NCBI GenBank assembly: GCA_030141605.1
Contig: JAQGDQ010000331.1
Location: forward strand, 62,001-126,000
DNA length: 64,000 bases
Source of the DNA: Tubiluchus corallicola
Taxonomy: Eukaryota; Priapulida; Priapulimorpha; Priapulimorphida; Tubiluchidae
Direction of reading: 5' to 3'
Shown: one piece after another, positions 1 to 13,600 of the stretch
Layout of the letters: each line of letters starts with the position of its first letter
Numbering within the stretch: the first letter of the stretch is position 1
The notes under the pieces: generated by a model
Told to the model about the DNA's origin: nothing
The model's database searches: none
The model's input: the letters and a program-made list of their open reading frames with translations, nothing else
Translations under genes and position numbers: made by a program

Positions 1-1709
1 ACACAAGATAATGTAGCATGTTGTAAGCAAAAAGTTGTCATAGTAAGTCTGTTTAAGTGACTGAACTAGACTAAATGGTTTAAGCAGATACACAATGTAA
101 TAGTGAAGTTTCTTATTGTGTGCTTGCTAGAAGCTTCTTATTTAGCAAATGCTGTTATGAAACATTCGTTGTGAAAGCGGGGTTGTGTCAATAATTTTTT
201 AATGTAATTTAATTGTTTTATTAATTATATATTAATTTAATAATTAATAATAATATAGTAAAGTTGGGAATCAGTAACCATAAAAGCATGATTTTAGTGA
301 GCTTATTATTGTTTTGAAATTATTGTCATCTTTTATAATGATTCAGCAGTAGAATTTGGTTGAAGATCTTGATTTGTCACAGACTCCCGAAAAATTATTT
401 GTTTTAGATAACACAGTAAAAGGATCAGATTAACTACAGAATCAAATAAAATCTTTTTATTAAAAGGAAAAGATTGATTGAATTTACAAATATGCTTTGG
501 CTTTTTCCGAAGTATAACTGGAATTCCTTGCCACCAAATGTTACTCATCATGCTCGTTCAGTTGCTCAGAAGGATTATATCGTTGATGGAAACTAGTACG
601 TGCATTTCTCTGATATTATTTTATTCTGAATTTTATTCAGAATCTACAAATTGTGTATATTTTGTGTAACTATAGTTGTGTAAACTCATAAGTAAATGTT
701 TAAAATTGTTCTCAATGTTATGTTAATTATTTAATTATGGTAATATGTACCGTTCTGTAGTGATAATAGTTTTCATTCTGTAGACAATGTGGGAAACAAC
801 TGTTCTCAGTCTTGGTTAAAGCGTTTTTCACAGTAGACAAAGAATCCAAAGTGACATCTTAAATAATTAATGCCTGTTCTATTCACTTATCTTTGGGATA
901 ATAATGATTCTTACATTCTACCTGGTAGTGTGAAGTGAGTGAGGGCCCATGTTCACAAACCATCACTAAATTAATGATATCGTTATCAATAGTTAACTGA
1001 TGGCTTTGCGAAACTAGCCTCAGCAAACATCAGGAATTTGTTAATGGTGATTTAACTAACCAGTGAGTGTATTTGACAGAAAAACAATTCTTCGTGTACA
1101 AGAATCGTTGGAAAGAATATGTCGAATATTTCAAATAGGAACGAAAAAAGAATTCTAAGGCAACTTTCTTAATACATAAACTTCATTTCTGTAATTACTT
1201 ACCTAAAATGTTCATGTGTGTTTTAAAGGAACAGCCTAAGAGTGACTAAAGGTTTAAAAGTTTGGTAGCACTGATTACACTTCTGGTTTCTGTTTTTTTC
1301 AAAGTTATATGATTATGGACTTTCTTGCTAAAAACACCAACAACTGCTCATATTAAAATTTATTATGTATGCAACAGTAGACCATTTAAACTTTAAAGCT
1401 TCCAAAATTATTTGTAAAAATATGATGATGAGCCTAATGTAATTTGCTTTGATATTTTTTGTAAAATGAGTATTTTAAATATTCTTTTCCACTCTTGTTT
1501 TTTTGTTAACTTTTCCATAATTTTATTTTAGAGTTTACTGTAGTCATGTGTGAAATACGTATACACTATTTGCAAAATATTGCAATTTTGTTATTATAGT
1601 AGTGAATACGATAAAAATAATAGATTAGTTGCATAAGTTATTTACCTATTTGTCCTAACTAATTTATATTGTTGTTTCCTTTTAATAGCATCTAGCTATT
1701 TTTACATAG
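1..1709. other. Upstream intron of gene 1, no exon recognised
   Basis: This stretch ends at the acceptor AG (1708-1709) of the first recognised exon of gene 1. I searched it for counterparts of gene 2 exons 40303-40372 and 40789-40887, which should lie directly upstream, and found none. It is probably intronic, and the 5' part of gene 1 lies outside the window. Short open frames such as 478-669 have no recognisable similarity. Confidence 0.5.
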
Positions 1710-3268
1710 GCCATGTATGAGGGGAATAGTGATACATTGCCTATTGACACTAAGGCAGTAAGGGTATCGATGGAAATGTCTCTTTTTGGGCGCACATTAG
1801 ATGATGATGTTTCAGACCTTGTCAAGCAGCGATATAAGGCAACTTATGTACCAAAGTGGAAACAATATAAAGTATTGGTTTTTATGTATGCTGTAGGTAT
1901 ACATTTATTATTTTAAATGTTTTGTTTCTGCAAATTAAAGAAGTATTGAATTTGTGTTTATGATGAGGTATTTTCTTTGACTATAAACTTGCTGCTATGT
2001 AGGAATGAGTTGTGTCATCATTTGTGCCTTGTAAGTTTTTTTAAGCGAGGCAACATGCTGTTTCCAACTTCTTTGTTTGATGAAACCATGAAAGGTAAGT
2101 ACTTTCCATTACAAATTTAGAGTAATTAAAATAAAGCAGCAGGCAATTTGCTGCAAAATTTGTATCTTGTGGAGAGACTTTTTTACAGGTAAGACATTAG
2201 GAAATTAGAGTTATGTTTGTATGAATATCAAAACATAAGGTCACACATTTCTAGTTGTTTATGTTATCGAAGTTTAATATCTGGTAAAATTTTTTTTGCT
2301 AACAACTGCAAAAAACTAATAATGAAAGAAATGAAATGTAGTTATTGGCAAGACTGTAATCTTAGTGAAAAATGAGATACTTTCAGTAAAACATTTGTAA
2401 AGTAACATTTTTTGAAGGCAGAACTTGGAACAACACTACAGTCAACATTAGAGTCAGTCATTTTGTGGCAATGCCATATAAAAGCCTTTGGCATATATTA
2501 TAATTTCAACTCTTATCACTTTAGTTGCACATGTCCACATTTTCAGTTAAACGACTAATAAAATGCAGTCACTATTTTTTTCAATTCCCATAAGTATATT
2601 TGAATTGTAATTGCCAGATGGTGGTTCCTTTTCACATAGGATTTCATTAAAAATAGTTTACATCTGAAACTGCAGCAGGTAAATTCTCTACAACAGCAAT
2701 TTTTACAGCAGCACAACGTACCTCTAATTTTTTATTACATTTACATGCATAGTCTTGTTTAGATTTAACACAGATAATTATATTCTTTGGTGTCCCCAGC
2801 TTCCCCTATCTGTGAATTTTTCTGTTTGACTGTCCTTGGCTAACATAGGTTTTTAAAGTTACTGCTACATTAGAGTATCACTTGGAGCGTTCTTATAACT
2901 CAGTGGGCATTAAAATTGTATATTAAAATATATATATATATATATATATATATGTTCTGATGTATACTAATCTGTATCTATTCATCCATACCAATTTTCA
3001 AACTTTTTGCTTCGTTTGTTCAAAACATATAGAAAATATGGCTGCTGTATATTTTGATCTGTTCGACATGTAGGTTAATTATCTAGTAGTCGTTTCATAT
3101 TATAAATGAATTTTTACATTTTACATTTATTATTAGATGACTTTAAAAGGCAAAGGTTCTGTAGTATCTGCCAAGAAACTTGTCTCTCAAATGCATCTTG
3201 ATGTAACTCATTCTGACTTCTGGAAGCTGTACAATGACCTGGAAGAACAGATAAGGATGGCTTTTTTC
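1710..3268 (+). other. Gene 1 exons 1-2 in window (central region)
   Basis: Exons 1710-1892 (183 nt, 61 codons) and 3137-3268 (132 nt, 44 codons), both phase 0 at each end. Gene 2 has exons of identical length and phase at 41371-41553 and 42450-42581, and the proteins align (for example AMYEGNSDTLPIDTKAV opposite MMYKNNKYTTLRDTSVQ). Donor of the first exon is taken as GTAGGT at 1893 because it keeps phase 0 and the length of the paralogue; GTATAC at 1897 is the alternative. Confidence 0.8.
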
Positions 3269-6200
3269 GTGAGTTAACTAATTTCTATGCAAGAAGTGTA
3301 ATAGAATGGAAAAAGTTTAGAACTCAGAGTGTAAAAAATTTTATTAAACAGGATAATCAGGCATAATGGTTTTCAGGTATACTTTATTTCCTAATGCAAT
3401 CATTTATCATAGTGCTTTAAAGTTGGTGGCTCAAGTGAAAGTGATGTCGATATTTGATACAGCAATTTTGAAATGAAGTTCGATTTGATATTTAACCTAA
3501 AAAATTTACATTTAATAGTTGATCAACAAGGATTGATACAGTGTAGGCTTGCTAACCTACAACCTAAGAGTAGGCAAAATAATATTATAATAAAACATTG
3601 CCAGCATTTTACAATTGCAACTACTTCTAAAAATATACCTCGGTCAAACAAAAATTAGTAATATTTTCTAGTATAACACTTAAAATTTCATTGCAAATCT
3701 TCTCTCAATGGCAGCCTAAGTTTCAACAGTCGGTCCAATATAGTTTTTAATATAAATATTTCTACAGTACTCTTTCATTATCATCCATTTTAAGATATTA
3801 GAGCATCATGCATTTTTCGGGTATGACATTACTATAATCATCTGGAAACTGCAGAGAAATAAGAAAAATCTGAATCTTTCAATCTTTATTACAGTCCGTA
3901 TGAAACAATGGTGTCTTAAGCGTTTTTGCAACTACGTTATATTTTTATTTCATTTCAGTCTCAAACGCATTTTTAAGAACAATTTAGATCACCAACTTGT
4001 ATAAGCCAGCAGGCCCACTGAAAGTTGGAATGCAGCCATGAGGTCCAAAAATAAATTTGTAGAGCAGTGAAACGTTTTAGATGGTTTTGGCAGAATCTGC
4101 ATAACAGCAGGATGAGACTGCAATTGCAAAATCAGTTGATTTTGATGGTAGTTTGTAGGTTTATAGAACGGGTGAGAAAGAAATATTGGGAGAAGAGTGA
4201 AGAGGGGGGCTACAAATCAATTTCACACGGACACATTTTCTTCCTCACAGCAGGTCTGAGCCTCACACGTCCTAAATTTCTATAATATATCATAACCTGT
4301 TGTAACTAGCCATTCTATTAATGCTGTGTTGTTAGTCATGTTTGCATAACTAGTTGATGAGTGACTTCTATTAGTTCCAAACGCTGTTTCACATTTTATG
4401 AGCAAAACATAATATAAGTGTGAAAGTGCCATATATACAAACATATACATAGAGGAAATTGTGCTTTTGTGAAAGTATTACACTATCAGTGGCAATATGG
4501 TTGCTTTAAGAGAGCAGATGTTACACAAAGTCCCTGTAGTTGACAATACTGATGAGCAACTGAGCACGATTTATCAATATGTTATCTACATGATGCCAAC
4601 ACAGCTCTAGCTACTTACTGTTTTTCTTTGATTTGAACTGTTGTTTATTTTGCACTTCAGTTTTTGCATCATTTACATAGGGCTACTCAAGGTGAGGGAA
4701 AATGCTGTTGAATACTTTAGTAAGAAAACAACCCTTTATTAGCTGTTTTATTCTTTTTTGTTTCTGAAAGACGACATGGAGCTTGTTTCACAACCGTCAG
4801 GGCCAGAATGAAAATGACTCAAGCTTATGTTTAACAAAATGCAAATTAACTTTCCAAATGTTCACGTTTAGAGGAAATGACTTGGTTTTGTTTGCAATAT
4901 ACAATGCAATAACCGCTTTTGTAGCTTTCCCATGCTAAGCTGTTTGGAATACTTTTTTTATGACAGGAGATTTTTTACTGCATAAAACATTCAAGACACT
5001 TGGAGAAAGTTTATAAATTTTTGCATTGATGACAGTAATCACAGGATAATGAGGAGGTTAATTACAGAGACCATCGTAGATTATGCAGTCTATTTTGCAC
5101 TCACTGTAAAACTTTTTGAACAGTTAACACCAATAAATCATCAACAATCAACTTATTCGTTTCAATACATTGTAGGTATGGAATAATCACATGATAGCTA
5201 CACAGGCTTCAGCAATGTTATCCAACTTTTTGAAAAGTATAATTTTGGGCAGTGAAATTGCAGGTACACTAGCTTTTGTGTTGCATGTTGTGTTGCCATA
5301 AGATTTTCGAGCATACTAAAAATGATGCAGTTAGCCTGTCGTGAAAAATAGTAAAAGATGCATACCATTATATTTTGTTGAATATAAATATGAATAGTAT
5401 ATTATTAGGGATTCTAGTTGAGAATTTTTTTTCAGGAGCAAAGTAATAAAAAGTACAAATTTTAGCAAAAATAACTTAATGTTTTTTTAATAGCTTTAAA
5501 TGTTTTTAAAAGCAGAGATATCTTTTAATTTCATTTGCAATGTTTTTTGTCTTGTTATTTGTAGATGCACGTAGTGTGATCATACTAACTCGGTGTTCGT
5601 GTACTGTATATGTACCTTTGTTAACTGCTGTCTGCATTGTCAAACTTTAATGCAGTGTGAAGAATAACTGCAAGTCTGAATGTAATAAGGTACATAGTTT
5701 TAAACCCATGTCTGGTACGACTCAAATCAGCTGTTTTGTAGAAAATCTGCAAAGAGCTGTTTAAATATAGTTCTGAGTAATTAATATTCAACTTTTGCAT
5801 TTGTATTTTATGTGTTTTGCTAGTGTTTCTATCTACATTAGCTGTCTGAAGTGAAATGGTATCTCATCTTTTCATGATTTCCTTCTCTGGTGTTGTAGTG
5901 AGAAAGATGATCTTGTGCTTCTTTTGTCAAGTTTTTACAGGTTTTACAAGAGGAAAGTTGTCTTGTTTCATGTCCCTATGTTTGCGTTTGGTTTTAGTAT
6001 GCCTTGTAATCTTCTGAGTGGTAAACATATTTATATTTGAGTTTCCAAGTTCCAACATTGACATTTACTTATAAGTGTAATCACAAGAAAAAAAGAGATT
6101 TGAGATGTAGACAAATGGTCACTTTTCCGACGACTATTAAGAATTATAGAAATTTCATTGAATAACAATTAGGAAGAAGAACATGATTGCCTGGCATTTC

Positions 6201-6317
6201 AGCTTGACACATTCCAGTTACATTGTTCATCCACCAAGTAGTGTATGGTCAGTCATTTTTCTTTCTTTCTGACAAAACATTTGGGAAGTATAATAGGGAA
6301 CATAAATAGATATTTTT

Positions 6318-6404
<87 letters not shown>

Positions 6405-9400
6405 TTCTTGATAAAAATATCTACTAAAAATTTTCAGATTTAACTGTATTAAAAAATCCAATTTTTACATGGAAAAGTTACTTTCTGAGTATTATCACTG
6501 CATATAAAACTGAAGTAAAGTGAACCATTCAGTGATTGATTTTGATAACATTTTAGGTTGGCCATTTTCACATGCTGATTTCGCGTCTTTCAGTTTTGTT
6601 GTCTGACTTTCTGAAAAGTCTTATTTTTGGCAGTAGAACAGCAGGTACACACATTTTATCACTTTAATTTTTGCCCTACAGTTTTGCATTTCGTCAAGTT
6701 TTTTTTGTTATGTAATTATGTCAGGTGCATGTTTCACACCACCTATAGCTGTCTGTGGCAGTAAGCAGTTAGCTAACAGGAGACAATTTAGTGAAAGTTA
6801 ACTGCTGTTGCACTATTTATCAGTTATGAAGTTTGGTGTATTAGTAGCCTTCTTTATGTCTGATTTTTGGCTCCCATGGGATTCTTGTGCTAAAGTTAAC
6901 TTTTTGATAAAAAAGTGTGACCTCCTCAGACCGAAAAAATTGTGTGTCATTTTAATTGCCTTGTTAAGGGAGCCCCGTTAAGGGCATTTTGGGGCGCCAT
7001 TTTCAATTTTGTTTCAGATCAGAGAAATGGCCCTTGTTGACTATGAAGACATCCTATAATCACAGGAAAGGGTATTTTATGATCCTGAATGCTAATTTAA
7101 TATTACTTTCTTTGTAACGATGGAATTATTTTCATTATTGTCATTTCAAGCATTGGAATAAAAGATCCTGGGTAAGAGTTAAGTATTTGCTGTAAACTGT
7201 TAAGTGATTTGGCTGTTGTTGTGCCATTCTCTGGTCTTTGAAAAATCATGAAATCACCCATTTGGGTAACTAGGTCCGTTATCTCAGTAAAACCAATAGT
7301 ACATTTGCATTTGGCATGGCAAAAAACATTTTCCTGCAATATTTAGAATTTTGTGCTTAATTTTACGATTTGCCTTATTTCAGTTCCCAGAAGACCCCAG
7401 AAGACCCTATAAAATGACCCGTCTGGGCAAGTAGTTCCATCCACACAGAAGAACTAAATTCATATTTGCACTCAGCACTCTAAAATATGCCATCCCAGAA
7501 GTTTTCGGATTTGTGCAGTCAATATTACAGCCTGCTGTACTTCCAGACCCACAGAACCCTAAAATGGCTTACCCGGCATCCGGGTCAGCTCGTACAGAAA
7601 AACTAATACCAGATTCGCAGTCAGCACTGCCCCTTGATTGAGTACCCGGGCTTGACTGAGTACCCGGCCTTGACTGAGTACCCAGCCTTCATTAAAAACT
7701 TGCTAATGCAATGGGGGAAGAAAGCAACGGGCCAACAAACTTGTAAAACCCGTTGTTTCATAATTCTCAGGTTTACTTAATCAATAGTGTGGCATATCTC
7801 TGATCGATCTGGACCCAGAATGCCCTGAAATGCCCCTATTTCATTAAGTCATTATTAGAAAAAGTCACACCCAACCTTCTCACACTCTCTAGAGGGAACT
7901 GAATCCATTTAAGCAAAAAAATCTATTTTAGCAGAAAATCTCACGGGATGACATCATGGCCCCTACTATATGCATGTATTAGTGAGACAATGGTTGCTAT
8001 TGGATTAAATGAAGAAAGTTGGGTAATGGTTTGCAAGTGAAAAAAGGCTTGTGAGTGAAACCCTGGAATGACAGTGTTTTGATGTCTAAGTTGCTCAAGC
8101 TTATTAGTGTCTAGATTATAATACAATGTATGTAAATAATATTAATTTTGTAAAAGTTTTATTAGCTTTTGTCCCTCATGGACTTCATCAGTTGTACAGA
8201 GAGACATGAAATATGCAAGGGACAAAAGTTTCTGAGAAAAATAGAGAATTTTTTTATACTTCATGGGCTTTTTGACTTCTTTTATGGTTATGACCATGGC
8301 AAGTCTCAGAAGAGCACTACCTTATTGTAAAGTTTTTGCTTGTTTGACAAGTTGGTTGTTTGGCTTAAATATTGTTGGTTTTGGAAAACAGTAATGCTCT
8401 AAACAGGGAAGGTTTAACAGCGTTTGTTTTTAAAATTTAGGGGATTGATCTTTGTGGCACATTTGTTTTTTGGTTGTCTGTTACTGACCTTTGGCTTTGG
8501 ATACTTTAGAGCAAACTCAAAAGCCTTGAACATTAACTTAATTCTGCTTTGGAAATGCTTATTGTTTGTTTATTACATCACTAGTTTTATATACCGTTAC
8601 TGCTTCTGAAAAGGTTTTTTGAATTTTTCATGAGGATTTGTAATTATTGAACGATCACCTTGCAGAATAAAGTATGCACTATCTGTGGTGAATTTTTCTT
8701 TGCTCTGTTGTGGAAATCAGGCATACTTTTTTAAAAATTGGCATATTGCATTCCAATTATAGAAGTGTATTTAATTGCTTCCAAGTGTATGATGTTTAGA
8801 ACATTGCGAAAGTTTGTTCAGAAATTCACAAGCAGATAATGCAGTTCTTTTCTTTTTGTACTTTTTCAACTTTTCAAGGCATGATTATAAATAAGTGATC
8901 TTGGCATATTTTTGTAACTAGCAGACTGCAAAAGTTGTATGTTTAATGATATTGGGGGGGGGGGGGGGTTAGGTTAACTGATGCCACTCTGAGAATGCAG
9001 CAGACAAAGTCAGAAGAAACTGTCAGCAAATGAGTATTCCTACGTAATTTCTTGGTTTTATAGTTAAGTGACTTCAGAAAGTCTAGGGAAATTAAAAAAA
9101 ATGAAAATAGAAAGTGGGATATTTTGTTACAAAACAAGCATAACTCTGAAAGATACTATTTCATTAACTTTATAAATGAATATATTTTATGAAAGTTTCA
9201 TTGTAAGAGAATATTCATGTAGTCAGTAATAATTGTAGGTGTGTGTTGGTTTTAGGTGTGGGAGCGGCATATGATGGCTTCACATGCCTCAGCGGGAATG
9301 TCAAATATTGTGAGAACTGCCATAGCGGGTAGCCAGACTGCAGGTATCTAGTGACTGATTTTTAGCTGGTCCTTCACAAACATCTAAGTTTCCAGTTTTT

Positions 9401-10648
9401 AATTGCTGATGTGATGTTAGTACATAGGGCAATTTTCTCTCTGCTTCTTCCCACTCCCATATTTCATGTTTTCAAAACAAGTTCTAATGGTCAGAGCATA
9501 TCAGTTTAAATCTAAATTAAATCTTTGTGTTCGCCTCAAAGAAAACTTGAATTTATAAACCTGTGCCAATGGCTAATCATGTGACAGAATGTGAAAATTT
9601 CCATGCTTGTTTTCAAGTTCAGTGATTGACTTGTAAATGTCTTTTTTACATTTCGTATTCTTATATTACTCAGACAGAACTACTGTTGTCAATTAACAGT
9701 GATTGAATAAGGAAGTTTTCATGTTTGCTTTCATTTTCAATAATTATTTAATCTTTGGTATGTTCTTTACTGAAAAAAAGTAATGTGCAAGTGTAAGGCC
9801 AATGGCTAATCATTTGATAGAATAAAGAAGAAAGTTTTCGTGATTGTTTTTAAGTTTAATGGTTTCTCTTACTCAGTTTTGGATTCGTACATAATTCGTA
9901 CATAAATTTCTGCTGGTTGATTAACCTATGAGGGTGTTGTATGTCTAATGTGGCTCATTAAAGTGTGTGCAGCTAGACATTGGACAGTATGGACTATAAT
10001 CAAAACTTGTAATGCTGTGAGATTTTTCTTAGGCTTTTTAGCACTTTTGAATTGTTTCTGTTTTGGCTTTTGTTGGTCGTGTTATAGATTTAAATATATT
10101 TTTCTTTCTGGGACCCTGTAGTTGTTTCCGTACATGATCTTTTGCTTCTCTGCTTTTGCTATTACAATCAGGTTCATGTCACCAGTGTTAATTATTAGCT
10201 TTTATAAACGCTATCTAAACGAAGTAACGTTGCTATAAACTTTGTATAAAGGAGTAAGAGCGCAGATAATGTCTAGGAACAATCAAGCAAATGATAAAGA
10301 AATGTCAGGTGGTAAGTAGGCAGGAGAGAGTCTATTTAATACCTGCTGAAAGAGAAGAGGAACTTTGTGATATGAAAATATGCATAGAACAAAACATAAT
10401 GAGTAGGGGAAAGGAATGGAGGATGAAGAAGAGTAAAAAAGATGTGTGACGGTGCATTGTTTTTAAAGAAAAAGCAAATATGTCTGTCTTGCTTGATAGA
10501 AGATATAACTAAAATTTACTTTGCACCTATAGAATTCCTATTTGAATAGCAAAAGTGCAGTTAAATGAAAGTGCCTAGCAAAGAATATAGCATATTATTT
10601 CTTTCCTCTGTTATTGATTGTGTGTGCATGTGTGAGGGGGTGTGTGTG

Positions 10649-10687
<39 letters not shown>

Positions 10688-13600
10688 ACGCATGCGCGTG
10701 TGCATGTGCGTGTGTGTGTGTGTGTGTGTTTTGCATGATGGCTAATGCTATATTGTGACTTATTCTGTAAGTTAACACATTGTGATGTCAGCCATGTAAT
10801 TGTAGCAATATTACAATTGCATTGTGTCTTCAATGTTTTAATAGACATATTTAGTATCTCATTATGTAGAATCTATAAAAGGAACTTGAGATGTAAAATA
10901 TTATAAAAAACGTGATATTTCAGCCATCATAATGCAAGTCATCATCAGATGTCATAAGAAAGTTTAAAAAAAAAATAAAACGTAAAATTTAGAATAACAT
11001 CATAAATTAATTCTTTATATTAACATTTTAGTTTTACGCACTCTGTTTTTGGGTTAATTTCTTGCCATGTAACTTTATAAACTGATCTTTTTTGCCCTGG
11101 AGGTGGTTTCATTCCCGTGCTCATTGTTTACATGATGTTTTCAGCTAGTTTTTATATTATAAAGTCACAATAGAGTAACTATGTATTCTAACTTTTTATG
11201 ATAAAGCAGATTGACAATAGTAAATGGTTACGTAACATGTTCACAAAATGGAGTTCATGAGAATGCTAAATGGTGTTCCAAAGGACATATCTAACCATTT
11301 GCTGAGAGAAACACAATAAGCATGTAGCTCAATGCTTTGAGTACCAGACTAGTTTAAAAAATAACTTGCTATAACATCTGCTTCCATTTAGGGGATTGAA
11401 ATATCATGTTGTTTTTTAATATATATTCTACATTTCATTTGCTTTTATACTTATTGTTTGTTAACAGTAATTTGTTTAAGTTCTTTTTGTGTTTCCAAAG
11501 TTGAAAATATGAGATATTGTGTAGTTTTAGCTGTGTGTAGCTATATAGTTATATACTGCGTAGCTATTTTATCTTTGGTTATAGTTTTCACAAATATTCT
11601 TTAAATTACATAAATTCCTGTAATGTTTCATAAATTTACATTCCAATATTGCATCAATTTTTATGGTTTCTATTTATTTTGTCTGACATTCTAGTCCATT
11701 TTTTTTTCATTTTTGCTAGAAATAAATGCAGATGTTATGGCTGATGTTGCTATGATTCTTTCCTCATGCCCAGATGTGCTTAGTGCTGATGTTCCTGCAG
11801 CACTGAAGGTAAAAATTTCTAAAATTCTCCTTAGGTATGTCTAAATTTCATTTTTAGATGCTTTTTTTGTTTTTAATAGTAATATTAAAAAAACTTATTA
11901 ATAATATTTAGCTGTGTTTTTCTTTGTAGGGATTGGCATTAGATATTGTAGAATCAGGACATGATGCTCATTTTCGTTCAATGTCACCTGAGGTAAGAGT
12001 ATAGATACATTTATTTATTTGGTGTTTTTCTGCTTATGTAAAATAAGACAGCTTATCCATGTAAATGGTATTAAAAGATATCACTTATTTTTACAGAAAG
12101 CTACTGAATGGCTTCATAGTAGTGAAAGCGGTGAATTGAAAGACAAGTTTGCAAATTTCATAGAAATTCATGGTCACAGATGCATAAGAGAGGTTTGATT
12201 TTTTATCCAGTTTGAATAATGATTCATTAATTTTTCTTAAAATGCATTAACATCTGGACAGAATTTAAGAACTATTTGTGGCTTTTTTGTGAAAAGTAAT
12301 ACATTGAGTGAGGTATTACAGCTCAAATAAAGTATCACCATTATTCTCTGTGATTTTGTTTTAGGCCGAGTTATGGGAAAAACCTTGGCGCGTGGTTCCC
12401 GAGAAAGTTGTTAGAACTTTACAGGTAAACTTTTATGTACAAATCTCTCTAGACAAGGTCAGTGACTACCCTGTTGAAGTGCTACAGTTAGAGTGCAAAC
12501 AAAAAAATAAAATGATTAATTTTCTCATGATAGCAAGCATCTTTTCGTATTTTTCTTGGAGCATAATGGCGTTACAGTCAATGAAAAAACTATTTTTGAT
12601 AAAGAATTCAACAGTTAGCAAAACTGAAACAGGATTTACAGTTGATGAGCAAAAGATTGCATGGTAGGCCCAAATCAGACACTGCCAAACTAACAACATG
12701 ATTTTGCAATCTGACATATATGTGTCATTTTATGGCAGCAGTGCAAATGTGAATGCAGTGTTCCAGTGCAAGTTTGGATAATTGATTTATAGAAATGAAG
12801 ATAATATCAGGAGTTAAATATACAGCACTGCAGCAATCTTATATTTATTAAATATTAGTGTAGTATTTATTGTGTATTAATGTAATTACTTCTGTAAAAC
12901 ATTCAATAGACTTGGCTGATATTAAGAAATAAAACTTCTGTTCTGATATAACATCTATATTGATGTTATGGCTACAAGACAAGTTTTTGATTTGGAAATA
13001 ATAGACTGGCATAATTACTGCTGTTAATGTTATCACATTTGAATAAAAGTGATTGTACTATGATAGATTCCTTATGTTGTCATTTTTACAATAGCTGTAT
13101 TAAGTATATGCATTATTTATTTTGCAAGTATGCAAACTAAACTAAATATGTGGCATCATCTATGTGTCATCTTTGTGTTATGTAATGTAGCTGTATCACT
13201 AATGTTTCAATGAATTGCCACCATAAAATATTAAAGTTTTACTCAAGTTTGCAAAACCAGAATGTAACCAGACACCTAATATTTTGGCCATTTTGTTAGA
13301 TGCAGATGAAAGATAATGCAAAATTCGTCTCATTGCATGTATAGCTTAACATCAATGTGTTTTAGGTTTTTTACATGATGTAAATAACATCAGCAAGTAT
13401 GCACATTTATTTTATAATTTAACTTCTTGCATTTACTTACGTTATACAATTAGTGTGGTGAATTTTAGGAAATGACAAGAGATCCAAGCCACTTGAAGCA
13501 GAAAAAGACGATTTTAAATGAAGCAGAGGCATTAGCTGCCATCAAAACTCCAGTCGGCAGAATAGCAAAGTAATGAAAGTTGATAAGGTTGACTAGTTTT

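Noticed and set aside
478..669. Open frame near the left edge
   Set aside because: No similarity to gene 2 exons expected there and no proper splice borders.
6245..6461. Open frames through CA repeat
   Set aside because: Threonine-histidine or cysteine-valine runs from a microsatellite; the same applies to 10561-10848, 56057-56299 and 60950-61216.
10266..10312. Exon-like segment (IMSRNNQANDKEMSG) with AG before and GTAAGT after
   Set aside because: No similarity to the paralogue, and adding it to the gene 1 transcript breaks the frame.
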